DNA of 54,599 bases, from positions 4,648 to 59,246 of the forward strand of contig DETS01000114.1 of the NCBI GenBank assembly GCA_002361735.1, in the 5' to 3' direction. The notes below the pieces were generated by a model that saw only the letters and a list, made by a program, of their open reading frames with translations, had not been told where the DNA came from and searched no databases. Positions within the stretch are counted from its first letter, which is position 1. Every line of letters begins with the position of its first letter. Shown in pieces: positions 9,201 to 17,100 of the stretch. The position numbers and the translations under genes were made by a program. This stretch comes from Lachnospiraceae bacterium UBA3282. GTDB lineage: Bacteria > Bacillota > Clostridia > Lachnospirales > Lachnospiraceae.

Positions 9201-9807
9201 CTATGTGTTTGAGAGCGTGCAGCAGCTCTATCGCGAGGATGTGTCATTCCATCCCGTCTGTAAGCTTGCCTATCTGCGTTTTTATGCGGACAGGGAGCGG
9301 ACGCCGGAAATCGAGAAGGTCTGCGGTGATTTTTTGGAGACGCTGCTCGCGCGGGGGATCGTGATGCCTTTTTATCGCGGTTATTTTGGCAGTGCGGCAC
9401 AACTGTCGGCGTATCTGGATAAGACCATGGTGGAGTATCGGACGACGCCCGGCAGCCATGTGACCATCCATTACCTGCTGCAGAGCGGAGAAAACGGCGG
9501 ACAGGAGTATACGCATGAGAAGATGCGGGATATGTTCGGCGGCATCTATGTCAAGGATTTTATCCTCTTTTTCGGGGAGAAGCTGCAATATTACATCACG
9601 GAGGAGTCCGAGGCGGGAGAGCAGGTCACCTTAAGCAGCGTCGTTTCTAAGAGCGAAGCCGGAGAGGACGGATCTGCCGGGCGTTTCAGCCTCTTAAATG
9701 ATATCATGATCGGTGAGACCCTGCAGGATTACAATACGGTGGAAGACCTGCTCTTTACTTATTTCAGACAGGATCACATGACGGAGCAGATTTTTAAGTT
9801 ACGTTGA
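6247..9807 (+). CDS. Very large repeat-type protein, resembles DUF5717
   Basis: From the ATG at 6247 the product is 1186 residues, soluble, with no signal peptide or membrane segment. The N-terminal 110 residues look beta-rich (GSLDFSCPRVSLSL, FYLISNRGEYYLPFQVKI). A short middle domain is followed by about 800 residues of amphipathic helices with many Tyr, Trp and Leu at TPR-like spacing, ending in a short beta segment. I recall such proteins as DUF5717 of Lachnospiraceae, always of unknown function. It is the first of four same-strand genes with a DUF5716-like ATPase next, so it probably scaffolds that ATPase or its clients. The start is chosen from the promoter position. No catalytic motif was found. 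Confidence 0.7.
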   Translation: MVVDEILDGKFHVGDGSLDFSCPRVSLSLQADAICEGSFFVFGPEGLVTEGQVAASDLRMECVTKRFGGSEDEIFYRFDAAGMEAGEEVSGFFYLISNRGEYYLPFQVKIESGEIDSSLGEIRNLFHFTNLARSNFEEAVKLFYSPAFRRVFSGHDRQYFAAYKGLASTPGNVHNVEEFLLEINKKKLMEYVPEESEIRIEDPLGDMRYALVIHRNGWGYTKLQIRAEGDFLQPEDETADDVSFLGNVYRLYYHIDTKKLHDGCNFGAILLIRESETTRVPVTVVRHMPDRRRTAVRREKKQLTVQLMTYYQAHRLKKIGKTTWLAETKKLLDRMEQLDDRDIAVKLFQSQMLLSGDRDNEAKWQIEKLRSAAEAEREKSPALWCYYLYLTTLVNGDDAYVDETAEKVRHIYERRKGDWRIAWLLLYLSDEYTQSPSRRWMLLEELFARRCTSPMLYMEAWNVVCMNPAMLRKLDRFEEEILTYAVKNKVMQEDVLLQVVYLAGQKRGYSERLVRILKGCYEQIAHKEVLHEICTQFIKGNRFGADCFSWYQAGVEENLRITRLYESYMMSLPADYDGELPQMVLMYFAYRSDLPWEATARLYAYVHRRREALGEIYASYPAAMELFVREQIRRGRINRDLAYLYTQFVELPMIDEECARALVSLLFMREVRTVSERAKEVLLAYPCRADIKRYPLTDGKACVPVYENGCKILLGDGQGNCFTQSITCEAEALMRPGKLSLMISPFVRNHLGYAVYACYERPHTFAVQEENADLFALLSRSERIEEEERKKIRRMLVDFYYEKDRMRELDEYLLSLRPGDVKGEDRGEIIRCLVNRGMYEEAYTWIERFGPYDVDAKTLLKLGSRLLHLFRQQEVEADPLLTGMLFYVMKKGKYDDNSLEYLVQWFSGTIKELRDVWQVAESFGVDTYKLSERMLLQMLYTGAHVGEKLEILRSYSLNGGSDRVRAAFVSACCHDFLVHEEITDAYVFESVQQLYREDVSFHPVCKLAYLRFYADRERTPEIEKVCGDFLETLLARGIVMPFYRGYFGSAAQLSAYLDKTMVEYRTTPGSHVTIHYLLQSGENGGQEYTHEKMRDMFGGIYVKDFILFFGEKLQYYITEESEAGEQVTLSSVVSKSEAGEDGSAGRFSLLNDIMIGETLQDYNTVEDLLFTYFRQDHMTEQIFKLR

Positions 9808-9874
9808 GAGAAAGGCGTTTCGGTTTTCAGAGGAGATTTCGGAAAGTATCGTCTCAAGGATAAGAGGAACGGTA

Positions 9875-11185
9875 ATGTTTTTGGAGCGCAAAGAAGACAC
9901 AAAACCGCATAAGGGAAGTGTATTTGTGGGCTACGATCTGGGGGAGAGGTATGCTCAGATCAGCTACTGCTTCTTTGAGAAAAGTGAAGTGGAGACGCTT
10001 GCCCCTGTGGCAGGGACGAAGCAGTACAACATTCCTGCTATGTTATGTAAACGAAAAGGGACGAAACAGTGGCTCTATGGCAAGGAGGCGGCGGAACATG
10101 CAGGGGAGGAAGATCTGTTTCCGGTGGAAGGGCTGCTTGCCCTCGCGAGGGAGGGCAAAGAACTGACCCTTGACGGGGAGGCTTTTGATCCGACGGCGCT
10201 TTTGACCCTCTTTGTCAAAAGAAGTTTAGGGCTGCTTAGCATCATTGCCCCCGTGGAGGAGATCGATGCCTTTATGGTGACGGTCGCGCGTATGGATGAC
10301 CGTATGGTGGAGATTCTCTTACAGGTTGCCGCTAATTTAAATCTAAAGACGGACCGCATCTTTTTCCAGAGTCATACGGAGAGTCTTTACGCCTACATGC
10401 TGAATCAGCCCTCAGAATTGTGGGCATATCATACGCTCGTCTGTGAACACGACGGCAGCAGGCTTCGGACCTACCGCATGACCTGCAATAAGCGGACGAC
10501 GCCTATCGTCACGCTGATTGAAGAACAGCTTTTTGAGACACTGCCGATTCCCGGCGGGGATGAGACGGAAACGATCAGGGAGGATGCGTTTCGGCTGGCG
10601 GACGAGCGGTTTTTGGAGATCTTGCAGGAGTTATGCGAAGGGCGTATCGTTTCCTCGGCATATCTTTTGGGGGACGGTTTCAGGGAGGAGTGGCATAAGG
10701 ATTCCCTGCGGTTTTTGTGTAAGAACAGGAGAGTGTTTCAGGGTAACAATCTGTTTGGCCAGGGAGCGGTCTATAGTCTGATAGAAAAATGGAGTCCCAG
10801 TGATGCGGGAAAAGAGCATATTTTCCTGGGGGAGGACAAACTCAAAGCGAACATTGGGATGCGTGTTTGGCGCAGAGGAAAGGAGTCCTACTACGCGCTT
10901 TTGGATGCGGGCGAAAGCTGGTATGAGCTTCATAAGAGCTGCGAGATCCTGTTAGAGGAGGAGAAGACGATCTCTTTTGTGATCACGCCTCTCACGGGGA
11001 AGAACCCGCAGACAAAGGAGATCACGCTTACGGGAGCAAAAAACACAGGCGCGCCTTTTACCAGATATGTGCTGGAAGTTTCCATGGCATCCGCGGATAC
11101 GGTGCAGGTGGTGGTGACGGATCTGGGACTGGGAGAGTTTTTTCCGACAGACGGGCGTAAATGGGAGGAAACGTTTTCGATTTGA
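9875..11185 (+). CDS. Actin/Hsp70-like ATPase-fold protein, resembles DUF5716
   Basis: The 436-residue protein opens with VFVGYDLGERYAQISYCFF, which matches the phosphate-1 loop pattern (DxG followed by a beta strand) of the actin/Hsp70/sugar-kinase superfamily. A later VEEIDAFMVTVARMDDRM segment and a hydrophobic strand with HTLVCEHDGSR could be the connect-1 and phosphate-2 regions. The C-terminal 110 residues look like a separate beta domain (TISFVITPLTGKNPQTKEITL), reminiscent in position of an Hsp70 substrate domain. The name DUF5716 is from memory. It lies 67 bases after the giant gene and 25 bases before the TPR-like gene, with AAGAGGAA before the ATG. A motif copy (GTTATGTAAAC) is at 10042-10052, coding for LCK. 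Confidence 0.65.
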   Translation: MFLERKEDTKPHKGSVFVGYDLGERYAQISYCFFEKSEVETLAPVAGTKQYNIPAMLCKRKGTKQWLYGKEAAEHAGEEDLFPVEGLLALAREGKELTLDGEAFDPTALLTLFVKRSLGLLSIIAPVEEIDAFMVTVARMDDRMVEILLQVAANLNLKTDRIFFQSHTESLYAYMLNQPSELWAYHTLVCEHDGSRLRTYRMTCNKRTTPIVTLIEEQLFETLPIPGGDETETIREDAFRLADERFLEILQELCEGRIVSSAYLLGDGFREEWHKDSLRFLCKNRRVFQGNNLFGQGAVYSLIEKWSPSDAGKEHIFLGEDKLKANIGMRVWRRGKESYYALLDAGESWYELHKSCEILLEEEKTISFVITPLTGKNPQTKEITLTGAKNTGAPFTRYVLEVSMASADTVQVVVTDLGLGEFFPTDGRKWEETFSI

Positions 11186-11210
11186 TAACGGTGAGGTATA
11201 ATAGGAACGT

Positions 11211-12059
11211 ATGAGCAGCAAGGTGATTTTGGGGACGGGCAGACGGGCTGCGCATCCCTACTACGTGGAGAGGTTTTATGTAAACCTATATTCGGTGGAG
11301 GAACTCTGTTTCCTTTTGGTGGACAAGGCGGCGCTTTTAGATGCGGAGATCATGCAGCGGGATCTTTTGCGGTGGCTGGAGGCACAGTGCGGCTTAAGCG
11401 AGCTGGCGCATACGCTGGAGGCGCTTTTGAACCGCAAGGGATCGGTGGCTGCCTTTGCGGGAGCGATTCTTGCCTATGTGAACATCTACCCGGCGGAGAC
11501 GGTCAGACGCACGGAGGAGATCGTGCGGGGAAATGAGGGCTTGAACCCCTATGAGCGGCTGGGGGCGCGGGCGGATTATCTGTTTGGGGAAAAGCGGTAT
11601 CTGGCGGCATTGCAGCAGTACCAAAGCCTGGCGCTTACGATTCCCGAAACCGAAAAACTCCTGCTCGGACGGATCTATCACAATATGGGGGCGGCGTATG
11701 CGGGGATGTTTTTGTATGAGCAGGCGGCGGATTGGTTTATGAAGTCTTACGAGACAGACGGCAAGCGGGAAGGGCTTTTAATGTATCTGGCGGCGCTGCG
11801 CATGGGAAAGCAGGAAAAGGCATATATTGACTTTATCGCCGAACATCCGGAGTACCATGAGATATCATTGGAAGTGGAACGGATGGTGAAGCGGGCGGAA
11901 GGGTCGTTTGAGGGCTCGGATGAAAACAGGATGTTAGTCACCTATCAGGTGATGAAGGAGGAGGGGGCAGGAACGCTTGGCAGCGGTATGCCCTACTATG
12001 AAGAAATCGGAGAGCTGACGGCGGGGCTTCGGGAGAAGTACCGCAGGAGTATGAGATAA
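11211..12059 (+). CDS. TPR-like helical protein (282 aa)
   Basis: The product is 282 residues and mostly helical. The central part shows tetratricopeptide-like pairs (ARADYLFGEKRYLAALQQYQ, then IYHNMGAAYAGMFLYEQAAD with W and F at the usual places). The N-terminus has a short beta segment (RFYVNLYSVEELCFLLVDKA). Proteins like this act as adaptors that hold partner tails. AGGA lies four bases from the ATG, and the GTGAGG further upstream may help. It follows the ATPase-like gene closely and is probably in one operon with it. The function is inferred only from neighbours. A motif copy lies at 11275-11285. Confidence 0.6.
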   Translation: MSSKVILGTGRRAAHPYYVERFYVNLYSVEELCFLLVDKAALLDAEIMQRDLLRWLEAQCGLSELAHTLEALLNRKGSVAAFAGAILAYVNIYPAETVRRTEEIVRGNEGLNPYERLGARADYLFGEKRYLAALQQYQSLALTIPETEKLLLGRIYHNMGAAYAGMFLYEQAADWFMKSYETDGKREGLLMYLAALRMGKQEKAYIDFIAEHPEYHEISLEVERMVKRAEGSFEGSDENRMLVTYQVMKEEGAGTLGSGMPYYEEIGELTAGLREKYRRSMR

Positions 12060-12087
12060 AAACGCACCATAGGAAGGAAGAAAAGAT

Positions 12088-13266
12088 ATGGGCTTATTAA
12101 AACGTTTACTGGACAGGTTCCGCAGGGATTATGACGAGTACGAAGAAGAATGGGATGAGGAAGAAGCCCCGCGCGAGATTGATTTCAGCAACAGGGAGCA
12201 GAGAAACGACTATGTCAAAAACTGCCTGGAAAAGATGGCAGAGGCGACCAAAGAGCTGGAAAACCTGAATTTCGAGTACAATATGGTCACTTCCTACTTA
12301 AAAGATATGGAGGAGATCGAGGCGCTTCCGCCCGAGGAGGGCGAACAGCTCAAGGACTGCGCGAGACGGGTCTCCCTGTTACAGGACAGAAAGACCGACT
12401 TTATGGGACGTCCCCGCCGGATCACGGATGAAAAGTACCGCATGATCGAGCGCATAGAGGACGAGGTGGAGGAAGGCATTCAAAAACTCACGGAAGCGGA
12501 GGATTACCACGAACTGATTCGTAAGGACTTAAGCCGTCTTGATGGCGAGCGGCATGCCTACCTTTACCGCAAGAGCGAGGTCATGCGCCTGATCTCGGAT
12601 ACCAGAGGCATGGCGGTGATCTGTGTGACGGCATTGGGGTTGTGTGCGCTTCTCCTCCTGTTTTTACAGTATTTTCTGGAGATGGACACAAAGATGGGAT
12701 ATCTGCTTACGGCAGGCGCGGCGGCGGTGATGCTCACGCTGATCTATGTCAAGCATATGGATGCCAAGCGGGAACTCAAACGCGTGGAGACGGGAATCAA
12801 TCGGATCATCCTCTTACAGAACAAGGTGAAGATCCGCTATGTGAACAATACAAATCTTTTGGAATACCTTTATATGAAGTACGGCGTGTCGGAAGCGAAA
12901 GAACTGACGCAGTTGTGGGAAAACTATCGCATCGAGAAGGAGGAGCGGGAGAAATTCCGCAGGGCCGAACTTGACCTTGACTACAGCGAGCAGGAGCTTT
13001 TGCAGATCCTCAAATGTTATCAGGTGCAGGATCCCGCGATCTGGCTGCATCAGACGGAGGCAATTCTCGATCCGAAGGAGATGGTGGAGATCCGACACAA
13101 TCTCATCATCCGCAGGCAGTCTTTGCGCAGGCGTATGGATTATAACAAAGAGGTGGTGGCAGGTACTTCGCAGAGAGATATCAAGGCGCTGGTGGAACGG
13201 TATCCGAAGTATGCAAAAGAGATTATGCAGACGGTCGAGGAATACGAGCAGAAGTTCAATCATTGA
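12088..13266 (+). CDS. Membrane-anchored coiled-coil protein (392 aa)
   Basis: The 392-residue product starts with an acidic patch (EYEEEWDEEEAPREID), then a long coiled coil (residues about 35-165). Two adjacent membrane spans form a hairpin (MAVICVTALGLCALLLLFLQ, then GYLLTAGAAAVMLTLIYV), and a second coiled coil and helical domain follow. Both soluble parts must therefore be on the same side, most likely the cytoplasm. It closes the four-gene block and would anchor the complex at the membrane. GGAAGGAAG precedes the ATG. No homologue is recalled by name. Confidence 0.6.
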   Translation: MGLLKRLLDRFRRDYDEYEEEWDEEEAPREIDFSNREQRNDYVKNCLEKMAEATKELENLNFEYNMVTSYLKDMEEIEALPPEEGEQLKDCARRVSLLQDRKTDFMGRPRRITDEKYRMIERIEDEVEEGIQKLTEAEDYHELIRKDLSRLDGERHAYLYRKSEVMRLISDTRGMAVICVTALGLCALLLLFLQYFLEMDTKMGYLLTAGAAAVMLTLIYVKHMDAKRELKRVETGINRIILLQNKVKIRYVNNTNLLEYLYMKYGVSEAKELTQLWENYRIEKEEREKFRRAELDLDYSEQELLQILKCYQVQDPAIWLHQTEAILDPKEMVEIRHNLIIRRQSLRRRMDYNKEVVAGTSQRDIKALVERYPKYAKEIMQTVEEYEQKFNH

Positions 13267-13319
13267 TGGCAGACGGATTATGAAAACAGAAGCGATAAAA
13301 TAGAGAAAGGAAGAAAACG

Positions 13320-14771
13320 ATGAGCACAGATAAGTATGTAAGCCCCCTGTCGGAGCGGTATGCAAGTAAGGAGATGCAGTATATTTTTTCTCCGGATATG
13401 AAATTTCGGACCTGGCGCAGATTGTGGATCGCGCTGGCGGAGACGGAGATGGAGCTGGGGCTGTCACAGAACGGCAAACCCGTGATCACGCAGGAGCAGA
13501 TCGATGAGCTGAAAAGCCATGCGGAGGACATCAATTATGACGTGGCAAAGGCAAGAGAGAAAGAAGTGCGCCACGATGTGATGAGCCATGTCTACGCTTA
13601 CGGCAAACAGTGCCCAAAGGCGGCAGGCATCATCCATCTCGGAGCTACCTCCTGTTATGTGGGAGACAATACCGATATCATTGTGATGCGCGAGGCGCTC
13701 ATGCTGGTGAAGAAAAAGCTGGTGAACGTGATCGCGGAACTGGCGAAGTTTGCAGAAGAATATAAGGATCTGCCCACGCTTGCCTTTACCCATTTCCAAC
13801 CTGCCCAGCCCACCACCGTGGGAAAGCGGGCGACCCTCTGGGCGCAGGAGTTTTGTCTGGACTTAGAAGATCTGGACTATGTACTGGGAAGCTTGAAACT
13901 TCTTGGGTCAAAAGGCACCACGGGCACACAGGCTTCTTTCCGGGAACTGTTTAACGACGATCAGGCGACCATTGACAAAATCGATCCCATGATTGCGGCA
14001 AAGATGGGGTTTGAAAAGTGTTATCCCGTGTCGGGGCAGACCTATTCCCGTAAGGTGGATACCCGTGTCTGCAATATTCTGGCAGGCATTGCGGCATCCG
14101 CCCATAAAATGTCCAACGACATCCGCCTGCTGCAGCATTTAAAAGAGGTGGAGGAGCCCTTTGAAAAGAGCCAGATCGGTTCTTCGGCGATGGCTTACAA
14201 GAGAAATCCCATGCGCAGCGAGCGTATCGCATCCCTCGCCCGGTTTGTGATGGTGGATGCCTTGAACCCGGCGATTACTTCCTCCGTGCAGTGGTTTGAA
14301 CGGACACTGGACGATTCCGCGAATAAGCGGCTGTCCATTCCCGAGGCGTTTCTTGCGGTGGACGGGATTCTGGATCTGTGTCTGAATGTGGTGGACGGGT
14401 TGGTTGTATACGATAAAGTGATAACAAAACGTCTGATGAGTGAACTACCTTTTATGGCGACGGAAAATATCATGATGGATGCCGTAAAACAGGGCGGCAA
14501 CAGACAGGAACTGCATGAAAAAATCAGGGAGCTTTCGATGATCGCGGGCGCCAATGTGAAAAAAGAGGGAAAAGAGAATAACCTCTTAGAGCTGATCGCG
14601 GCGGATCCGGCTTTCAACATGAGTCTGGAAGACCTGCAAAAGACCATGGAGCCTGCTAACTACGTGGGGCGTGCGCCGCTGCAGGTGGAGAAGTTCTTAA
14701 AAGAGATCGTGAATCCCATTTTGGAGGAGAATCGGGAGCTTCTGGGCGTGACGGCGGAGATCACGGTCTAG
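13320..14771 (+). CDS. purB: Adenylosuccinate lyase
   Basis: The 483-residue enzyme carries the fumarase-superfamily signature SSAMAYKRNPMRSE (about residues 288-301), an HLGATS motif and the THFQPAQPTTVGKR segment. It catalyses two steps of purine synthesis: SAICAR to AICAR plus fumarate, and adenylosuccinate to AMP plus fumarate. The length is that of the long PurB subfamily. It is preceded by AAAGGAAG and lies 53 bases after the coiled-coil gene. The partner purA is five genes further on (18575), not adjacent, so the two have separate promoters. Identification is firm. Confidence 0.95.
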   Translation: MSTDKYVSPLSERYASKEMQYIFSPDMKFRTWRRLWIALAETEMELGLSQNGKPVITQEQIDELKSHAEDINYDVAKAREKEVRHDVMSHVYAYGKQCPKAAGIIHLGATSCYVGDNTDIIVMREALMLVKKKLVNVIAELAKFAEEYKDLPTLAFTHFQPAQPTTVGKRATLWAQEFCLDLEDLDYVLGSLKLLGSKGTTGTQASFRELFNDDQATIDKIDPMIAAKMGFEKCYPVSGQTYSRKVDTRVCNILAGIAASAHKMSNDIRLLQHLKEVEEPFEKSQIGSSAMAYKRNPMRSERIASLARFVMVDALNPAITSSVQWFERTLDDSANKRLSIPEAFLAVDGILDLCLNVVDGLVVYDKVITKRLMSELPFMATENIMMDAVKQGGNRQELHEKIRELSMIAGANVKKEGKENNLLELIAADPAFNMSLEDLQKTMEPANYVGRAPLQVEKFLKEIVNPILEENRELLGVTAEITV

Positions 14772-14806
14772 CGTGGCATTCTCCGCAGGATAGAAGGTAG
14801 GGAAGT

Positions 14807-15721
14807 ATGATGAATAACGAAGACGAATTTGAGCGGGTCGCCATGCGCGTCTCGGCGGTCAGTATCATTGCCAACTTTGCGCTGACTGTATTTAAGCTGT
14901 TGGCGGGTATTTTGGCACATTCCGGTGCAATCATTTCCGACGCGATCCATTCGGCATCGGATGTGTTCAGCACCGTTGTGGTTATCATAGGAATACGAAT
15001 ATCCAGAAAGGCTTCGGATAAGGATCATCCCTACGGACATGAGCGGTTGGAGTGTGTGGCGGCGATCGTACTCGCCACCATTCTTGCGTTTACCGGACTG
15101 GGGATCGGCTATTCGGCGCTCAGACAGATCATGGGCGGAGACTATGCTGATTTGACGGTACCGGGACGGCTTGCTCTGATGGCAGCGGCGGTTTCCATTC
15201 TGGTAAAGGAAGCCATGTATCAGTATACGAGGATCCATGCCAAACGGATCGACTCCGGCGCGCTGATGGCGGACGCCTGGCATCACCGCTCCGATGCGCT
15301 TTCTTCCGTGGGCGCGTTCATCGGTATCGGCGGTGCGAGACTCGGGTTTCCGATCTTAGATCCGGTGGCGAGTGTGGTGATTTGTGTGTTTATCGAGAAG
15401 GCGGCGTATGAGATCTTTATGGACGCGGTGGATAAGATGGTTGACAAGGCGTGCGACGAGGAGACGGAAAGGGCGCTTAGAGACTGTGCGGCGGCGCAGG
15501 AGGGTGTGCTCGGCGTAGACCTTTTGCACACGCGAGTGTTCGGCAACAAAATCTACGTGGATATCGAGATTCGCGCGGACGGCGAGGAGACGCTTCGACG
15601 TGCGCATGAGACGGCAGAGCGGGTGCACGATTCAATTGAAAAGACTTTTCCCAGAGTGAAACATATTATGGTACATGTAAATCCGGGAGAGGTGCCGCAG
15701 GCTTCCGGGATGGAAGGATAG
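14807..15721 (+). CDS. Cation diffusion facilitator (CDF) family metal exporter
   Basis: The 304-residue protein has the CDF pattern. Membrane spans are followed by the metal-binding helix SDAIHSASDV, then HPYGHERLE, then a second metal site MADAWHHRSDAL, and a C-terminal cytoplasmic domain with VDIEIRADGEETL and HIMVHVNPGE. Such transporters exchange Zn, Mn, Fe or Co for protons. Which metal is exported cannot be judged, but the site reads HxxxD / HxxxD (His and Asp). AAGGTAGGGAAGT lies upstream of the ATG. It is 35 bases after purB on the same strand. Confidence 0.9.
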   Translation: MMNNEDEFERVAMRVSAVSIIANFALTVFKLLAGILAHSGAIISDAIHSASDVFSTVVVIIGIRISRKASDKDHPYGHERLECVAAIVLATILAFTGLGIGYSALRQIMGGDYADLTVPGRLALMAAAVSILVKEAMYQYTRIHAKRIDSGALMADAWHHRSDALSSVGAFIGIGGARLGFPILDPVASVVICVFIEKAAYEIFMDAVDKMVDKACDEETERALRDCAAAQEGVLGVDLLHTRVFGNKIYVDIEIRADGEETLRRAHETAERVHDSIEKTFPRVKHIMVHVNPGEVPQASGMEG

Positions 15722-15818
15722 GCTGATATTGGAAAGGCGTGCAGGCTTTTTATTTTTCTATATCATTCTTTCCTAAAGTATGTTAAAATGGAACATATGA
15801 GTGGGGGTGATTTTGTTT

Positions 15819-16598
15819 ATGGCAACGGATTTGCGCAAAAGAAAGATCACTTATACGATAATATTAACCTCGGATTCTCCGGCGGCGAGCCATCGGAGGA
15901 TGCACATTCGGACGGGCGCTATTGCGGTAGTTTCGTTTGTGCTGTTTGTGGCTGTTATCTGCTATGCAGTGTACAGCACCATTACCATGGGGGGCTATGT
16001 GGAGCGAAGTGCGAAACAGGTGGAACAGATCGTACAGCTCAAGGAGGAGAATGAAAAACTTACGGCGGAGAACAAGACACTGAGTGACAAAGCATCTTCT
16101 CTGGAGCAGACGTTAGAGAAAAAGGAAGCGCAGGAACACGAGCTGGTTGCTGCCCACGAGGAAAACTACATACCGAGAGGGTTTCCCATGAGCGGTGCGG
16201 CCCAGATCCTCGAGGAGGACACTGCGGCTGAGGCGGAAGCAGAGGGAGAACAGGCGGCAGACGATGACAATGATGCGCTGAAAGTGGAAGCGAAGGATGA
16301 ATGGAAGGAGCGGATCTTCGTGTCTACGGAGGGAACGAAGGTGGTCGCTACCGCACCCGGTACGATCAAAGAAGTGCGGGAGGCGGAAGGAGAGGTCAGT
16401 TACGTGGTCATCGATCACGGAAACGGCTATATCACTACTTATCGGAATCTGGGCAGCCCTATCGTGGAGGAAGGCAGTCAGGTACTAAAGGGTGTGGCTC
16501 TGTTTTTGGTAGGAGAGGATAATACGGAGACCGGATACAGTATCCGTAAGGACGAGGGCTATGTGGATCCGTTAGAGTTAATAGAGATAAAGGGATAG
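15819..16598 (+). CDS. Membrane-anchored degenerate LytM (M23-like) protein
   Basis: From ATG 15819 (GGGGGTG upstream) the protein has 259 residues. A basic cytoplasmic start is followed by one membrane span (about residues 34-56), a coiled coil (QLKEENEKLTAENKTLSDK), an acidic linker and a C-terminal LytM-like domain. The zinc ligands are missing: the HxxxD motif is absent, HGNGYITTYRNL has Asn where the His is expected, and the last HxH is replaced by GYSIRK. It is thus probably not an endopeptidase but a binding or regulatory protein facing the cell wall. It is followed 20 bases later by a bactofilin gene, a pairing known for M23 proteins in other bacteria. A GTG start at 15801 is possible. 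Confidence 0.8.
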   Translation: MATDLRKRKITYTIILTSDSPAASHRRMHIRTGAIAVVSFVLFVAVICYAVYSTITMGGYVERSAKQVEQIVQLKEENEKLTAENKTLSDKASSLEQTLEKKEAQEHELVAAHEENYIPRGFPMSGAAQILEEDTAAEAEAEGEQAADDDNDALKVEAKDEWKERIFVSTEGTKVVATAPGTIKEVREAEGEVSYVVIDHGNGYITTYRNLGSPIVEEGSQVLKGVALFLVGEDNTETGYSIRKDEGYVDPLELIEIKG

Positions 16599-16618
16599 GA
16601 AAAGATAGGGAGGTAATT

Positions 16619-17095
16619 ATGTTGGGAAAGAAAACAGCGGAACAGATTAATGCAAAGATCAGCAGCGTGATCGGCTCTGACATGGTGGTGGAGGGTGATA
16701 TCCGTGCCAAGGAAGCCGTTCGCGTGGAGGGAAAGGTCACGGGAGACGTGGAGACCGATGGCGCATTGATCATCAGTGCAGGCGGTGCAGTAAAGGGTAA
16801 TGTAAAGGGCAGCAGTATTATCATCGGCGGTTCGGTGGAGGGCGATCTGACTTCCGGCGGCAGGACCGAGGTGGCTTCTACCGGTAAGGTGATCGGCAAC
16901 ATCCGCACGAAGAGCCTGATCGTGGACGAGAATGCGGTATTCCAGGGACAGTGTATCATGAATGCGGAGAGTCTTGCGTCCCTTCCGGAGACAGGGGCAT
17001 CTGCAGCGGATTCCGATAAAAAGGACGAAGAAAAGGCAGAGGACGCCAAGGACAATAATAACAATAACAGCAATAACAAATGGAATAAGAGATAG
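16619..17095 (+). CDS. Bactofilin (polymer-forming cytoskeletal protein)
   Basis: The 158-residue protein has a short N-terminal tail, then about 100 residues of short beta-helix repeats. These are rich in Gly and Val with period about six (VVEGDIRAKEAVRVEGKVTG, then GGSVEGDLTSGGRTEVASTG), typical of bactofilins. The C-terminus is a low-complexity charged tail ending in an Asn run. Bactofilins polymerise without nucleotide and localise wall enzymes. GGGAGG precedes the ATG. The upstream degenerate LytM protein is its probable membrane partner and rarA starts five bases after its stop. Confidence 0.9.
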   Translation: MLGKKTAEQINAKISSVIGSDMVVEGDIRAKEAVRVEGKVTGDVETDGALIISAGGAVKGNVKGSSIIIGGSVEGDLTSGGRTEVASTGKVIGNIRTKSLIVDENAVFQGQCIMNAESLASLPETGASAADSDKKDEEKAEDAKDNNNNNSNNKWNKR

Positions 17096-17100
17096 AAAAC

